Source: Thermodesulfobacteriota bacterium
GTDB taxonomy: Bacteria; Desulfobacterota; QYQD01
Reading direction: 5' to 3'
Length of the DNA stretch: 10,024 bases
NCBI GenBank assembly: GCA_030017815.1
Contig: JASEGX010000047.1
Coordinates: forward strand, 1-10,024
The position numbers were made by a program, and so were the translations under genes. Below, in pieces: positions 1 to 5,863 of the stretch (its first letter is position 1; each line of letters begins with the position of its first letter). The notes beneath the pieces are model-generated. The model saw only the letters and a program-made list of their open reading frames with translations. It ran no database searches and had not been told where the DNA came from.

Positions 1-43
1 ATCGCTGCGGGAATGACAGAATTGGGCCTTTTGCAAGAGCCTC

Positions 44-92
44 TTTTAACTTTTAACTTGGAACTTGGAACTTGGAACTTCGACCTTTGTCA
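44..92. repeat. Heptanucleotide tract, seven units
   Basis: Seven consecutive 7-bp units in perfect register: two TTTTAAC, three TTGGAAC, TTCGACC and TTTGTCA. It ends 10 bp before the stop of the enhancer-binding protein gene. The first 43 bp of the window (with CGGGAATGACAGAA at 8-21) are also non-coding and may be the edge of another dispersed repeat. Confidence 0.85.
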
Positions 93-101
93 TTTTCCGG
101 A

Positions 102-1490
102 TTACCCCTTATGTATGCCATATTCTTGCATTTTATTCAAAAGGGATTTATAGCTTATCTTAAGCTGAGAAGCACAGGCCCGTCTATTCCACCTTGTCTT
201 CTCCAGGCAGGCCCTTATAGCCTCTGTTTCAATCGTTCTTACACATTCCTGACCTATCTTTTTCAGAGAAAGCCCCCCCTGACACAAGAGGTTATATACC
301 AGATATCTGTCAACTATGGCAGGAGATCGTCCTCCCCGGCCATCATTCTTATCCCTTGAGCCTATCAGTCGGCCCTTGATCTCCGCATAAGCCACAGACT
401 CATTTTCCAAGACCACAATATTTTTAACAATATTTTCCAATTCTCTCACGTTGCCCGGCCAACTGTATTCCGAGAAAAGGTCCATAATCCTTTTTGAAAA
501 ATGCATATATGGCTTGTTATATGCCGCACAGTATTTTTCCAAAAAATACTCTTTCAGTAAGGGTAAGTCTCCTTTTCTATCCCTGAAGGGCGGTATGGTT
601 ATATGGGCTACGTTAAGCCTGTAATATAAATCTGATCTAAACCTGCCCTGTTCAACAAGCCGCGACAAATCGGCATTTGTTGCAGCGATTACCCGGACAT
701 CTGTACAGACATCTTCCCTGCCGCCCAGCCGGGAAAATTCGCCGTTCTGTAAGACCTGTAATAGCTTGGATTGCAAGGGCAGCGGAATATCCCCTACTTC
801 ATCTAAAAATAACGTCCCTCTATCGGCCAGATCAAACTTCCCGGCTTTTGCACAGTAAGCGCCGGTAAAAGCCCCTTTTTCATAACCAAAAAGCTCGCTT
901 TCCAGAAGCGTCCCCGGGATAGCAGCGCCGTTTACCTTGATGAACTGTTCTTTATTGCGTGGAGACTGCTCATGTACCAAACGGGCTGCAATCTCCTTAC
1001 CGGTACCGCTTTCACCCTGGATAAGTACAGTAATATTGGTCTGGCTGATCCGCTGTATTTTCTCCCTGATCTCAATTACTTTGCTGTCCTCACCGAAGAA
1101 ATAATGGCTACTACTGTTAACTTCTTGCTCAGATGGGCAAACTCTTTGCAGGGCCTTAACCAATTGCTGCGGAGTAAACGGCCTCTTAAGAAAGACCACG
1201 CCTGATTTTTTAGAAAGATTAAGCGCGTCCAACGCCTGTTCTCTTTCATAAATAAGAACCACGGGATAGGGGCAGGCCTCCCGGTCTCCCAATATATCAA
1301 AAAAGGATGATTTATCCCCACCATTCAGGCTTACGATAATTATGTGAGGAGACTCACCCCCAGGACCCTTGCTCTTTCCCCGGCCAGTACAATATGTTAA
1401 ACGCAGCCGGTAGCCATAATGGTGGATAACAGCCCGGATATATCCGGCAAGGTCTTCGTCAGTGATGTAAAGGCAAGCAATTTTATCCAT
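102..1490 (-). CDS. Sigma-54-dependent transcriptional activator (NtrC family) with degenerate receiver
   Basis: A 462-residue enhancer-binding protein that would remodel sigma-54 RNA polymerase using ATP. Visible in order: a receiver-like domain (about 4-118), an AAA+ domain with Walker A GESGTGKE (159-166), the GAFTGA sigma-54 contact loop (206-211), Walker B GTLFLDEV (225-232), sensor I (VIAATN), the arginine-finger region (RFRSDLYYRLN) and sensor II (WPGNVRELEN). A C-terminal Fis-type helix-turn-helix ends in KISYKSLLNKMQEYGI. The AAA+ core looks fully functional. The receiver does not: the phospho-acceptor Asp position is Ser54 (IIIVSLN), the first acidic-pocket position is Thr10 and the switch Thr/Ser is Tyr81, while Lys102 of KRPF remains. 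It therefore probably does not use ordinary Asp phosphorylation. The ATG at 1490 is the first possible start because an in-frame TAA lies just upstream; its Shine-Dalgarno is weak. A sigma-54 promoter and two dyads precede it, suggesting autoregulation. No partner kinase is in the window, so the regulon is unknown. Confidence 0.95.
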   Translation of the reverse strand: MDKIACLYITDEDLAGYIRAVIHHYGYRLRLTYCTGRGKSKGPGGESPHIIIVSLNGGDKSSFFDILGDREACPYPVVLIYEREQALDALNLSKKSGVVFLKRPFTPQQLVKALQRVCPSEQEVNSSSHYFFGEDSKVIEIREKIQRISQTNITVLIQGESGTGKEIAARLVHEQSPRNKEQFIKVNGAAIPGTLLESELFGYEKGAFTGAYCAKAGKFDLADRGTLFLDEVGDIPLPLQSKLLQVLQNGEFSRLGGREDVCTDVRVIAATNADLSRLVEQGRFRSDLYYRLNVAHITIPPFRDRKGDLPLLKEYFLEKYCAAYNKPYMHFSKRIMDLFSEYSWPGNVRELENIVKNIVVLENESVAYAEIKGRLIGSRDKNDGRGGRSPAIVDRYLVYNLLCQGGLSLKKIGQECVRTIETEAIRACLEKTRWNRRACASQLKISYKSLLNKMQEYGIHKG

Positions 1491-1530
1491 GGTTTTTTAA
1501 AAGAGTACCCCCGAAATGACATCCTTCTGT

Positions 1531-1546
1531 TGCAACTGACATGCCA
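1531..1546 (-). promoter_or_regulatory. Sigma-54 (-24/-12) promoter of the enhancer-binding protein gene
   Basis: On the minus strand the sequence reads TGGCATG-TCAG-TTGCA. It matches the sigma-54 consensus TGGCACG-N4-TTGCW at every fixed position except one C to T change, with exact GG-to-GC spacing. The predicted transcript start is near 1520, leaving a leader of about 30 nt before the ATG at 1490. The gene it serves encodes a sigma-54 activator. Confidence 0.7.
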
Positions 1547-1583
1547 AGAAAAATCTGCGGGGAAAAACAGGTTCTTTGGGCCG

Positions 1584-1610
1584 ATTATAGGCAGATTACC
1601 GAGGTGCCAA
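1584..1610 (-). promoter_or_regulatory. Possible sigma-70-like promoter upstream of the activator gene
   Basis: TTGGCA (1605-1610) and a perfect TATAAT (1584-1589) on the minus strand, separated by only 15 bp, which is short. It could give basal expression of the activator; if real, the dyads would lie just upstream of its -35 element. Confidence 0.3.
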
Positions 1611-1617
1611 AAGAAAT

Positions 1618-1634
1618 GGGAAAATATTTTTCCC
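1618..1634. promoter_or_regulatory. Activator-site-like dyad, promoter-proximal
   Basis: A perfect inverted repeat GGGAAAA-TAT-TTTTCCC, centred about 106 bp upstream of the predicted sigma-54 start. That is the usual range for enhancer sites of NtrC-type activators. It shares the GGAAAA/TTTTCC core with a second dyad 22-23 bp away. Confidence 0.5.
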
Positions 1635-1640
1635 TGTGCG

Positions 1641-1656
1641 AGGAAAAACTTTTCCT
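1641..1656. promoter_or_regulatory. Activator-site-like dyad, promoter-distal
   Basis: A perfect inverted repeat AGGAAAA-AC-TTTTCCT, centred about 129 bp upstream of the predicted sigma-54 start. The centre is 22.5 bp from the first dyad, about two helical turns, so both would face the same side of the DNA. The central spacer is one base shorter than in the first site. Confidence 0.5.
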
Positions 1657-1693
1657 TGGCAGAAGAGAAATATATTACCACTTAGGAGGCAGG

Positions 1694-1728
1694 AGTCACC
1701 GGTCATTAGTCGATAGTCGGCAGTCAAA
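1694..1728. repeat. Heptanucleotide tract, five AGTCNNN units
   Basis: Five 7-bp units in register: AGTCACC, GGTCATT, AGTCGAT, AGTCGGC, AGTCAAA. It lies at the upstream border of the regulatory region of the enhancer-binding protein gene, about 40 bp beyond the distal dyad. Confidence 0.8.
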
Positions 1729-1858
1729 AGAAAGGAGAAGGTAACCGTTCACCACATTCTATTCACCGCTGAGAACGCGGAGATCGCAGAGTATGAAAAC
1801 ACAATATATTTAAGGGCCTTCGCGTAATCGAGTGGGTAATTTTTTACTCTTCTCTATT

Positions 1859-1893
1859 CCCCTCTTTGGAAAAGAGGGGTTAGGGGAGATTTT
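1859..1893. repeat. C/G-tract hairpin element, copy 1
   Basis: A perfect 9-3-9 hairpin, CCCCTCTTT-GGA-AAAGAGGGG (1859-1879), followed by the tail TTAGGGGAGATTTT. It is inverted relative to copy 2 in the same palindrome. Confidence 0.8.
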
Positions 1894-1954
1894 ATAAATC
1901 ATAACTGTTTTAGGCTCTTATTATACGAAAGCATAGTTACTACCAAGCGTTTTC

Positions 1955-1989
1955 AAATCCCCCCTCGCCCCCCCTTTACTAAAGGGGGG
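1955..1989. repeat. C/G-tract hairpin element, copy 2
   Basis: The tail AAATCCCCCCTCGC leads into a perfect 9-3-9 hairpin, CCCCCCTTT-ACT-AAAGGGGGG (1969-1989). Same plan as copy 1 in reverse orientation, with a different stem sequence that still pairs fully. Confidence 0.8.
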
Positions 1990-2114
1990 ATAATAAGAAG
2001 CATGCCTTATTTTAAGAGAAATTTACCCACACTCTTTCACGATGAGCCTTTTTAAAAATTTATACTCTCTGCGTTCTCTGCGCACTCTGCGGTGAACTAT
2101 TACCCTTAGTAGGA

Positions 2115-2128
2115 GCGCCTTCAGGTGC
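2115..2128. repeat. Short REP-like hairpin
   Basis: GCGCC-TTCA-GGTGC inside the context GTAGGAGCGCC...GGTGCGATC (2109-2132). The context resembles the GTAGGAGCG...CGATC palindromes scattered through many proteobacterial genomes. Only one copy is present here, so this is recognition by resemblance. Confidence 0.4.
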
Positions 2129-2153
2129 GATCCAAGAAAGACTGAAAGCGAAA

Positions 2154-2271
2154 GGCTGAACATGCATAGCGAGCGCATTCCCCGCTGCTTGCAGCGGGGT
2201 TAGCGAGCGAATACGATGCCTTTTACCTTGCATACGGAGATTCCCCGCAGTTTGCTGCGGGGAGCTTCAAT
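2154..2271. repeat. Dispersed two-hairpin repeat, copy A
   Basis: This 118-bp block matches 7604-7729 with only two differences across its first 94 bp. It contains a perfect hairpin CCCCGCTGC-TT-GCAGCGGGG (2180-2199) flanked by direct repeats of TAGCGAGCG (2167-2175 and 2201-2209). A second hairpin is CCCCGCAG-TTTG-CTGCGGGG (2243-2262). It begins 4 bp after the response regulator stop, so it would end up in that gene's 3' mRNA, where it may act as a terminator or stabiliser. Confidence 0.9.
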
Positions 2272-2275
2272 ATCG

Positions 2276-2641
2276 TTAGGCGGGTAGTAAACGGGTGATG
2301 GCTTCCTTCAGGTCGGATATCTCGAAGGGTTTGCTCAAAACAAAATCGGCCTTCTCCTCCTGAGCCAGCTCTTCTGCATACCGGCCAAAACCAGTTATGG
2401 CAATGACGGGAATATTTGGATAATCCTTTTTAATAACGCTGATTATTCCTATGCCACTGATGTAAGGCATACTAAGATCGGTAATCACCATATCATAAAG
2501 TCCGGTTCGCAAGTGCTTCAGGCCCTCTAAACCATCCGCCGCCCCGGTAGTTTCATATCCTAAAAAGGTAAGATAGTCCAATAACATAGATAAGACTTCC
2601 TGATCGTCTTCTACTACCAGTACTTTCTTATTTGGTGCCAT
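2276..2641 (-). CDS. Single-domain response regulator (CheY-like receiver)
   Basis: A stand-alone receiver of 121 residues with no output domain. The phosphorylation site is intact: acidic pocket Glu11-Asp12-Asp13 (VVEDDQE), phospho-acceptor Asp55 (VITDLSMP), switch Thr83 (IAITGFG) and Lys104 (LSKPF). It would take phosphate from a histidine kinase or phosphotransfer protein and act by protein-protein contact; the partner is not visible. I chose the ATG at 2641 because GGGAGGG sits about 8 nt upstream. The frame stays open to a TTG at 2701, which would add 20 residues that do not look like receiver sequence. The stop is followed within 4 bp by a dispersed repeat with strong hairpins. It has its own likely promoter and faces the same way as the sigma-54 activator, but about 785 bp separates the two genes, so a shared pathway is only a guess. 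Confidence 0.92.
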   Translation of the reverse strand: MAPNKKVLVVEDDQEVLSMLLDYLTFLGYETTGAADGLEGLKHLRTGLYDMVITDLSMPYISGIGIISVIKKDYPNIPVIAITGFGRYAEELAQEEKADFVLSKPFEISDLKEAITRLLPA

Positions 2642-2654
2642 CTTCTGTCCCTCC

Positions 2655-2667
2655 CGGGTAATACCCG
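2655..2667. promoter_or_regulatory. Leader dyad next to the response regulator Shine-Dalgarno
   Basis: A perfect inverted repeat CGGGTA-A-TACCCG. Its gene-proximal end touches the GGGAGGG Shine-Dalgarno (2649-2655) of the response regulator gene. It could be an operator or an RNA hairpin that limits translation. Confidence 0.35.
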
Positions 2668-2678
2668 TTAACCCTTCT

Positions 2679-2708
2679 CTTATAGGATAGATGCCTGGCA
2701 AAAAGCAA
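2679..2708 (-). promoter_or_regulatory. Possible sigma-70-like promoter of the response regulator gene
   Basis: TTGCTT (2703-2708), an 18-bp spacer and TATAAG (2679-2684) on the minus strand, about 40 bp before the ATG at 2641. The match is moderate and the surroundings are AT-rich. Transcription would start just upstream of a 6-1-6 dyad in the leader. Confidence 0.35.
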
Positions 2709-2790
2709 ATATTTTTTAAACTTTTTATGGTGAAGCCAAGGGATAAATTTCATCCGCCGTATAGGCAAGAGGGGTACGGATAAAGAAAAA

Positions 2791-3444
2791 CTATGCAGAG
2801 AAGCAGCTTTTGGCCAGCTTAGCCATATTGCGGCGTATTACCTCTACCTGCTTTTGGGGGATACCGGCGCCGAGGGCCACCTGTTTAGCCATAGCTTCTG
2901 ACATGAAGTCACCCGGCCCGTGGCCGTCAGAATTTACACAGAGAGGGGCGTTATGCTGGAGGGCCAGACGTGCCACATGGCCATTGGTCAGACAGTGTCC
3001 CCGGCGGTAAGTAATCTCAAGAAAAATCCCTTTTTTAGCGGCCAGCATTACCTCCTCTTCGCTAATCAGGCCGGGATGGGCCAGAATATCGATGGGAGAC
3101 TCCAGGGCCGCGCGATTGGTCCCGGGAGCTACCGGCTCAACAAGGGTCTCACCATGTACTACAATCAATCTTGCCCCCAATTTCCTGGCCTCTTTGGCCA
3201 GAGGTTGGATTAAGGATGGCGCAACATGTGTCAATTCTATCCCTGGGATAAGTCTGGTCTTGCTGTACCGGTTGATATCTGCGGCCACTTTCGTAATACG
3301 GGGGATAATAAAGTCGATATTTGAGCTGTCGGCATGATCGCTGATAGCCACAAATTCATAACCAAGGCATTCCACCCTCCGCACCAGTTCAGAGGGAAGG
3401 AGTTCCCCGTCACTAAAAAGGCTATGGGTATGAAAATCTATCAT
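2791..3444 (-). CDS. PHP-domain metal-dependent phosphoesterase (histidinol-phosphatase-like)
   Basis: A PHP-family hydrolase of about 217 residues, expected to hold a cluster of metal ions and cleave a phosphate ester. With numbering from a GTG at 3450, the metal-binding motifs are: DFHTHS (5-10, with H7 and H9), SDH (37-39), PGIE (69-72), VVHGE (97-101), AHPG (124-127) and NSDGH (173-177). The complete ligand set suggests an active enzyme. The substrate is not fixed by the motifs; relatives are often labelled histidinol-phosphatase domain proteins without being in a his operon, and no his gene is seen here. The preferred start is the ATG at 3444, which begins MIDFHTH as many relatives do. 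A GTG at 3450, directly after the stop of the DUF151 gene, is the alternative. The tight junction indicates translational coupling, making this the last gene of a miaB operon. Confidence 0.9.
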   Translation of the reverse strand: MIDFHTHSLFSDGELLPSELVRRVECLGYEFVAISDHADSSNIDFIIPRITKVAADINRYSKTRLIPGIELTHVAPSLIQPLAKEARKLGARLIVVHGETLVEPVAPGTNRAALESPIDILAHPGLISEEEVMLAAKKGIFLEITYRRGHCLTNGHVARLALQHNAPLCVNSDGHGPGDFMSEAMAKQVALGAGIPQKQVEVIRRNMAKLAKSCFSA

Positions 3445-3450
3445 AAACAC

Positions 3451-3948
3451 TCACATCTTGTACTTGCCAAAGTCCTCAGGCGAAAGGCGTTCCAGGATCT
3501 CAGCCCACTTCTTTCCTTCTTCAGTATGAACTTCCGCCTTGTGACCCATCTCCATGCGTTTCGACTTATCTATCACTGTTTCATGGACATAAATCGGCGA
3601 ATCAGTCCGCAAGGCCAGGGCAATGGCATCACTGGGGCGGGCGTCAAGCTGGAACTCTCTATCCTTTGTTATTAGCGTGATAATAGCGTAGAAGGTATTT
3701 TCGCGCAGATCTATGATTTCAATTTTAACCACTCCTGCGCCAACTTCCTTCAAAATGTTTCTAAGGAGGTCGTGGGTCATCGGCCTGGAAAACTGGATCT
3801 TCTCCAGCTCAGTGGCTATAGCCGTGGCTTCCAGAAGACCAATCCATATTGGCATAGCCTGCTCGCCGTCCACCTCACGCAGGATCATAATCGGTGTATT
3901 GGTAACAGGATCGATGGCAATACCGGAAACCTTCATTTCTTTGAACAT
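3451..3948 (-). CDS. Bifunctional nuclease family protein (DUF151/BFN)
   Basis: A 165-residue protein of the DUF151 family. Family hallmarks are the PIWIGLLEATAIA segment (33-45), RPMTHDLL (55-62) and the strongly conserved DARPSDAIALALR segment (102-114). Some characterised members, mainly plant BFN-like and Mycobacterium proteins, have been reported to have RNase and DNase activity; the role of most bacterial members is unclear, so the function here is inferred from family. The C-terminus (EGKKWAEILERLSPEDFGKYKM region) extends past the core as in other members of similar size. Start ATG at 3948 has a purine-rich Shine-Dalgarno (GGGGAGAGGG) just upstream. It lies 18 bp after miaB and abuts the PHP gene, so the three are almost certainly co-transcribed. 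Confidence 0.93.
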   Translation of the reverse strand: MFKEMKVSGIAIDPVTNTPIMILREVDGEQAMPIWIGLLEATAIATELEKIQFSRPMTHDLLRNILKEVGAGVVKIEIIDLRENTFYAIITLITKDREFQLDARPSDAIALALRTDSPIYVHETVIDKSKRMEMGHKAEVHTEEGKKWAEILERLSPEDFGKYKM

Positions 3949-3966
3949 AACCCTCTCCCCAGGACT

Positions 3967-5289
3967 TTATTCTACTGCCAGACTGCCCTTTAATGAGTGT
4001 AAGCAGGCCTTCTCAACAGCAACCGTAACCACCTTTCCAGGCAAGTCGCCATCTCCGCTGAAATTAACCACTTCATTAGTGCGCGCCCGCCCCATCCATT
4101 CCCGGGGCGAACTCTTGCTATATCCCTCGACTAAAACCTCTGCTCGCTTACCCACCATGGATTTATTGCGATTATATGTTATTTCTTTTTGCAAGGCCAG
4201 CAATCTGGAAAGTCTCTCTCGTGTTACCGGCTCCGGCAACTTATCGCTAAAAGTTACAGCCTTAGCCGGCGGCCGATCCGAATATTTAAAGGCAAAGGCG
4301 CCAGCAAACCGGACCTGACGCATTATGTCCAGCGTATCTTTAAAATCAGCCTCAGTTTCGCCCGGAAAGCCCGCGATAAGATCGGTAGTTATGCTGATAT
4401 CCGGACAGATCCTCCTTAGTTTGGCCACCTTCTCCAGGTAATCATCCCGCGTATATTTACGGTTCATCCTTCTTAATATCCTATCCGAACCAGATTGTAT
4501 TGGCAAGTGAATATGCTCGCAAAGGGACTTGACGCTGCCGAAACACTCTATCAGGTCATCAGATATGTCCTTGGGATGCGAGGTGGTAAATCGCAGCCTC
4601 TCCAGGCCGTCAACCTCGCCTATTTTTCTTATCAAGCCGGCAAAGCTGCATTCACCCGCAGCACGAAGCCCGTAAGAGTTCACGTTTTGACCAAGAAGGG
4701 TTATCTCCTTTACCCCCTGTTCGACCAGCCCTCTTATTTCCTTTAATATCTCCTCGCCTCGACGACTAAACTCGCGTCCGCGCACGTAAGGCACTATACA
4801 ATAAGAACAAAAGTTATTACACCCGGTCATGATGCCGACATAGGCCGTCACCGTCCTTTTCCCGTTCAGGCCGCGCACATGACCGGGAAGTTCAGATGTG
4901 GCAAGTTCTGTGCAGGTAATCCTTCTTGCGTTCTTCTCTGCCTCCCTTAGAAGCTCAGGAAGGCGGTGAATGCCCTGCGGCCCGATAACCAGATTAAGGC
5001 ATGGATTCTTTTTAAAGAGCCTGCGGCCCTCCTGCTGGGCCAAGCAGCCGGCCACAATAACCATCAAGTCAGGGTTTTTCTTCTTAAATTTCCGCAGGCG
5101 GCCCAGGAAGCTATAGGCCTTTTCTTCGGCCTTTTGCCTTATGCAGCAGGTATTTACCAGAACAAGATCGGCGCCGGCCAGGTCTTCGGTCGTCTCATAG
5201 GCCATATTAGACAGAATACCGGCCATCTGCTCGGAATCGTATTCATTCATCTGGCAGCCGAAGGTGGCAATATAGGCTTTCTTGCTCAT
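3967..5289 (-). CDS. miaB: tRNA-2-methylthio-N6-dimethylallyladenosine synthase
   Basis: A 440-residue radical-SAM methylthiotransferase that adds a methylthio group to i6A37 of tRNAs reading UNN codons, in the cytoplasm. The N-terminal UPF0004 domain carries the auxiliary [4Fe-4S] ligands Cys12 (TFGCQMN), Cys48 (VNTCCIR) and Cys82 (VAGCLAQQ). The radical-SAM CxxxCxxC is Cys157/Cys161/Cys164 in GCNNFCSYC. A C-terminal TRAM domain (about 375-440) begins near KRAEVLVEG. The length is normal. FGCQMN and NNFCSYCIVPYVRGRE favour MiaB over RimO or MtaB. The ATG at 5289 has no clear Shine-Dalgarno, although a good sigma-70-like promoter ends about 40 nt upstream. It is the first gene of a tight miaB, DUF151, PHP cluster. 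Its paralogue RimO is encoded at the other end of the window. Confidence 0.97.
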   Translation of the reverse strand: MSKKAYIATFGCQMNEYDSEQMAGILSNMAYETTEDLAGADLVLVNTCCIRQKAEEKAYSFLGRLRKFKKKNPDLMVIVAGCLAQQEGRRLFKKNPCLNLVIGPQGIHRLPELLREAEKNARRITCTELATSELPGHVRGLNGKRTVTAYVGIMTGCNNFCSYCIVPYVRGREFSRRGEEILKEIRGLVEQGVKEITLLGQNVNSYGLRAAGECSFAGLIRKIGEVDGLERLRFTTSHPKDISDDLIECFGSVKSLCEHIHLPIQSGSDRILRRMNRKYTRDDYLEKVAKLRRICPDISITTDLIAGFPGETEADFKDTLDIMRQVRFAGAFAFKYSDRPPAKAVTFSDKLPEPVTRERLSRLLALQKEITYNRNKSMVGKRAEVLVEGYSKSSPREWMGRARTNEVVNFSGDGDLPGKVVTVAVEKACLHSLKGSLAVE

Positions 5290-5331
5290 AAGTTACTAAG
5301 GATACTGTGCTCTTTTATAATCTCTGCGGGT

Positions 5332-5359
5332 ATTATAATAACAATCTTCCCCAATTCAA
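5332..5359 (-). promoter_or_regulatory. Sigma-70-like promoter of the miaB cluster
   Basis: TTGAAT (5354-5359), a 16-bp spacer and a perfect TATAAT (5332-5337) on the minus strand. The predicted start near 5325 leaves about 36 nt before the miaB ATG. It lies in the only non-repetitive part of the 213-bp gap upstream of miaB. Confidence 0.55.
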
Positions 5360-5391
5360 TATAAAAATGGCAGCACCTGCCGCCGGATACG

Positions 5392-5557
5392 ACGTAAAAC
5401 GTTAGACGTTCGAAATGTTCGAGACGTTCGGCGTTCGAAGCGATTGACTCCCGACGGTCTGAGTTTCGAGCTCTCTGACCCGTAACCCGCAACTCGTAAC
5501 GCTTACCTCGACTCCCAACTCCCGACTTCTGACTTCTGTATTCTGTATTCTGTTTTA
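5392..5557. repeat. Long heptanucleotide tract with drifting unit
   Basis: About 166 bp of short-period repeat. From 5481 the register is unbroken: CGTAACC, CGCAACT, CGTAACG, CTTACCT, CGACTCC, CAACTCC, CGACTTC, TGACTTC, TGTATTC, TGTATTC, TGTTTTA. The part at 5392-5440 uses ACGTTCG-like units of 7 bp with two of 9 bp, and the middle needs one single-base shift to stay in phase. It spans the gap upstream of miaB and enters the 3' end of the DUF4911-like gene. Confidence 0.85.
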
Positions 5558-5772
5558 AGGCCGATTTCTGTCTTTATGGATACCAAAAGTTCCCGCACCA
5601 GGTCTTCATTGCCGGAAGGGATGCAGAGTTCGACTATCCCTTGCCGACGGTCAACAGTGCTCATGGTCGCCAGGTTATCGTAGCCCTCCAGGATAAACTT
5701 CAAGTAGTAAACCTCCCGGGGGTCTATTTGTATTTTCCAGTTTGTCATGCGCATCTTGTAGGTGCTCGGCAC
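5503..5772 (-). CDS. Small DUF4911-like protein with repeat-encoded C-terminus
   Basis: A small protein of up to 89 residues resembling the DUF4911 family, whose function is unknown. The core is the segment with WKIQIDPREVYYLKFILEGYDNLA, then TVDRRQG, then a helix rich in acidic and leucine residues (about 53-72). The start is uncertain: GTG at 5772, ATG at 5754 and ATG at 5748 are all in frame and none has a good Shine-Dalgarno. The last 17 or so codons (5503-5557) lie inside a heptanucleotide repeat tract, so the tail YRIQKSEVGSWESR looks like a read-through of repeat DNA rather than family sequence. The gene follows the CBS gene by about 90 bp in the same direction and precedes the miaB promoter. 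It could be the last gene of the antiporter unit, or an independent gene. Confidence 0.72.
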   Translation of the reverse strand: MPSTYKMRMTNWKIQIDPREVYYLKFILEGYDNLATMSTVDRRQGIVELCIPSGNEDLVRELLVSIKTEIGLKTEYRIQKSEVGSWESR

Positions 5773-5863
5773 TGGCCAAACAGACAGGAAGAAGCTGTCT
5801 CCGCCTATTCTCTAACCGGGTGAAAGGAATCAGATGCTTATGAACGAACCAAGATATAGCCCT

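Larger units (their letters stand above)
1762..2096. repeat. 335-bp imperfect palindrome with nested inverted repeats (MITE-like)
   Basis: Three layers of inverted repeats face one another. The outer arms (1762-1791 and 2067-2096) are 30 bp with a 9-bp rhythm of GAGNNCGC-type units and start TTCACCGC. The middle arms share AGTG(TG)GGTAAnTTT (near 1830-1842 and 2021-2034). The inner arms are two C/G-tract hairpins with tails (1859-1893 and 1955-1989). No coding capacity is visible, so if mobile it would depend on an enzyme encoded elsewhere. Confidence 0.65.
1491..2275. other. 785-bp gene-free interval: regulatory region plus repeat island
   Basis: This gap between the response regulator and the enhancer-binding protein gene holds, from left to right, the regulatory region (1531-1656), a heptanucleotide tract (1694-1728), a 335-bp imperfect palindrome (1762-2096), a short REP-like hairpin (2115-2128) and a 118-bp dispersed repeat (2154-2271). 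No open frame here has a convincing start or recognisable protein. Confidence 0.8.

Noticed and set aside
1586..1612. A second -24/-12 candidate (TGGCACC with a downstream TGC)
   Set aside because: The GG-to-GC spacing is about four bases too long for sigma-54; the element at 1531-1546 has exact spacing.
1546..1618. IHF site between the dyads and the sigma-54 promoter
   Set aside because: The stretch is partly AT-rich but no match to the IHF consensus core was found by eye.
1419..1744. Plus-strand open frames over the start of the enhancer-binding protein gene and its upstream region
   Set aside because: They cover the regulatory dyads and promoter, have no recognisable product, and run opposite to all real genes here.
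2750..2790. Possible terminator after the PHP gene
   Set aside because: CCGTA/TACGG can pair, but the stem is short, the loop is long and there is no T-run after it.
3713..4318. A 201-codon open frame on the plus strand
   Set aside because: It is antisense to the DUF151 and miaB genes, whose motifs are clear, and its translation has no recognisable domain.
5286..5492. A 68-codon open frame overlapping the miaB start by 4 bp (ATGA-type junction)
   Set aside because: Its TTG start and first half lie in the heptanucleotide tract, no family is recognisable, there is no Shine-Dalgarno, and the likely miaB promoter lies inside it.
5392..5557. Possible CRISPR array
   Set aside because: The period is 7 bp with drifting units; there are no 25-40 bp repeats with unique spacers and no cas genes.
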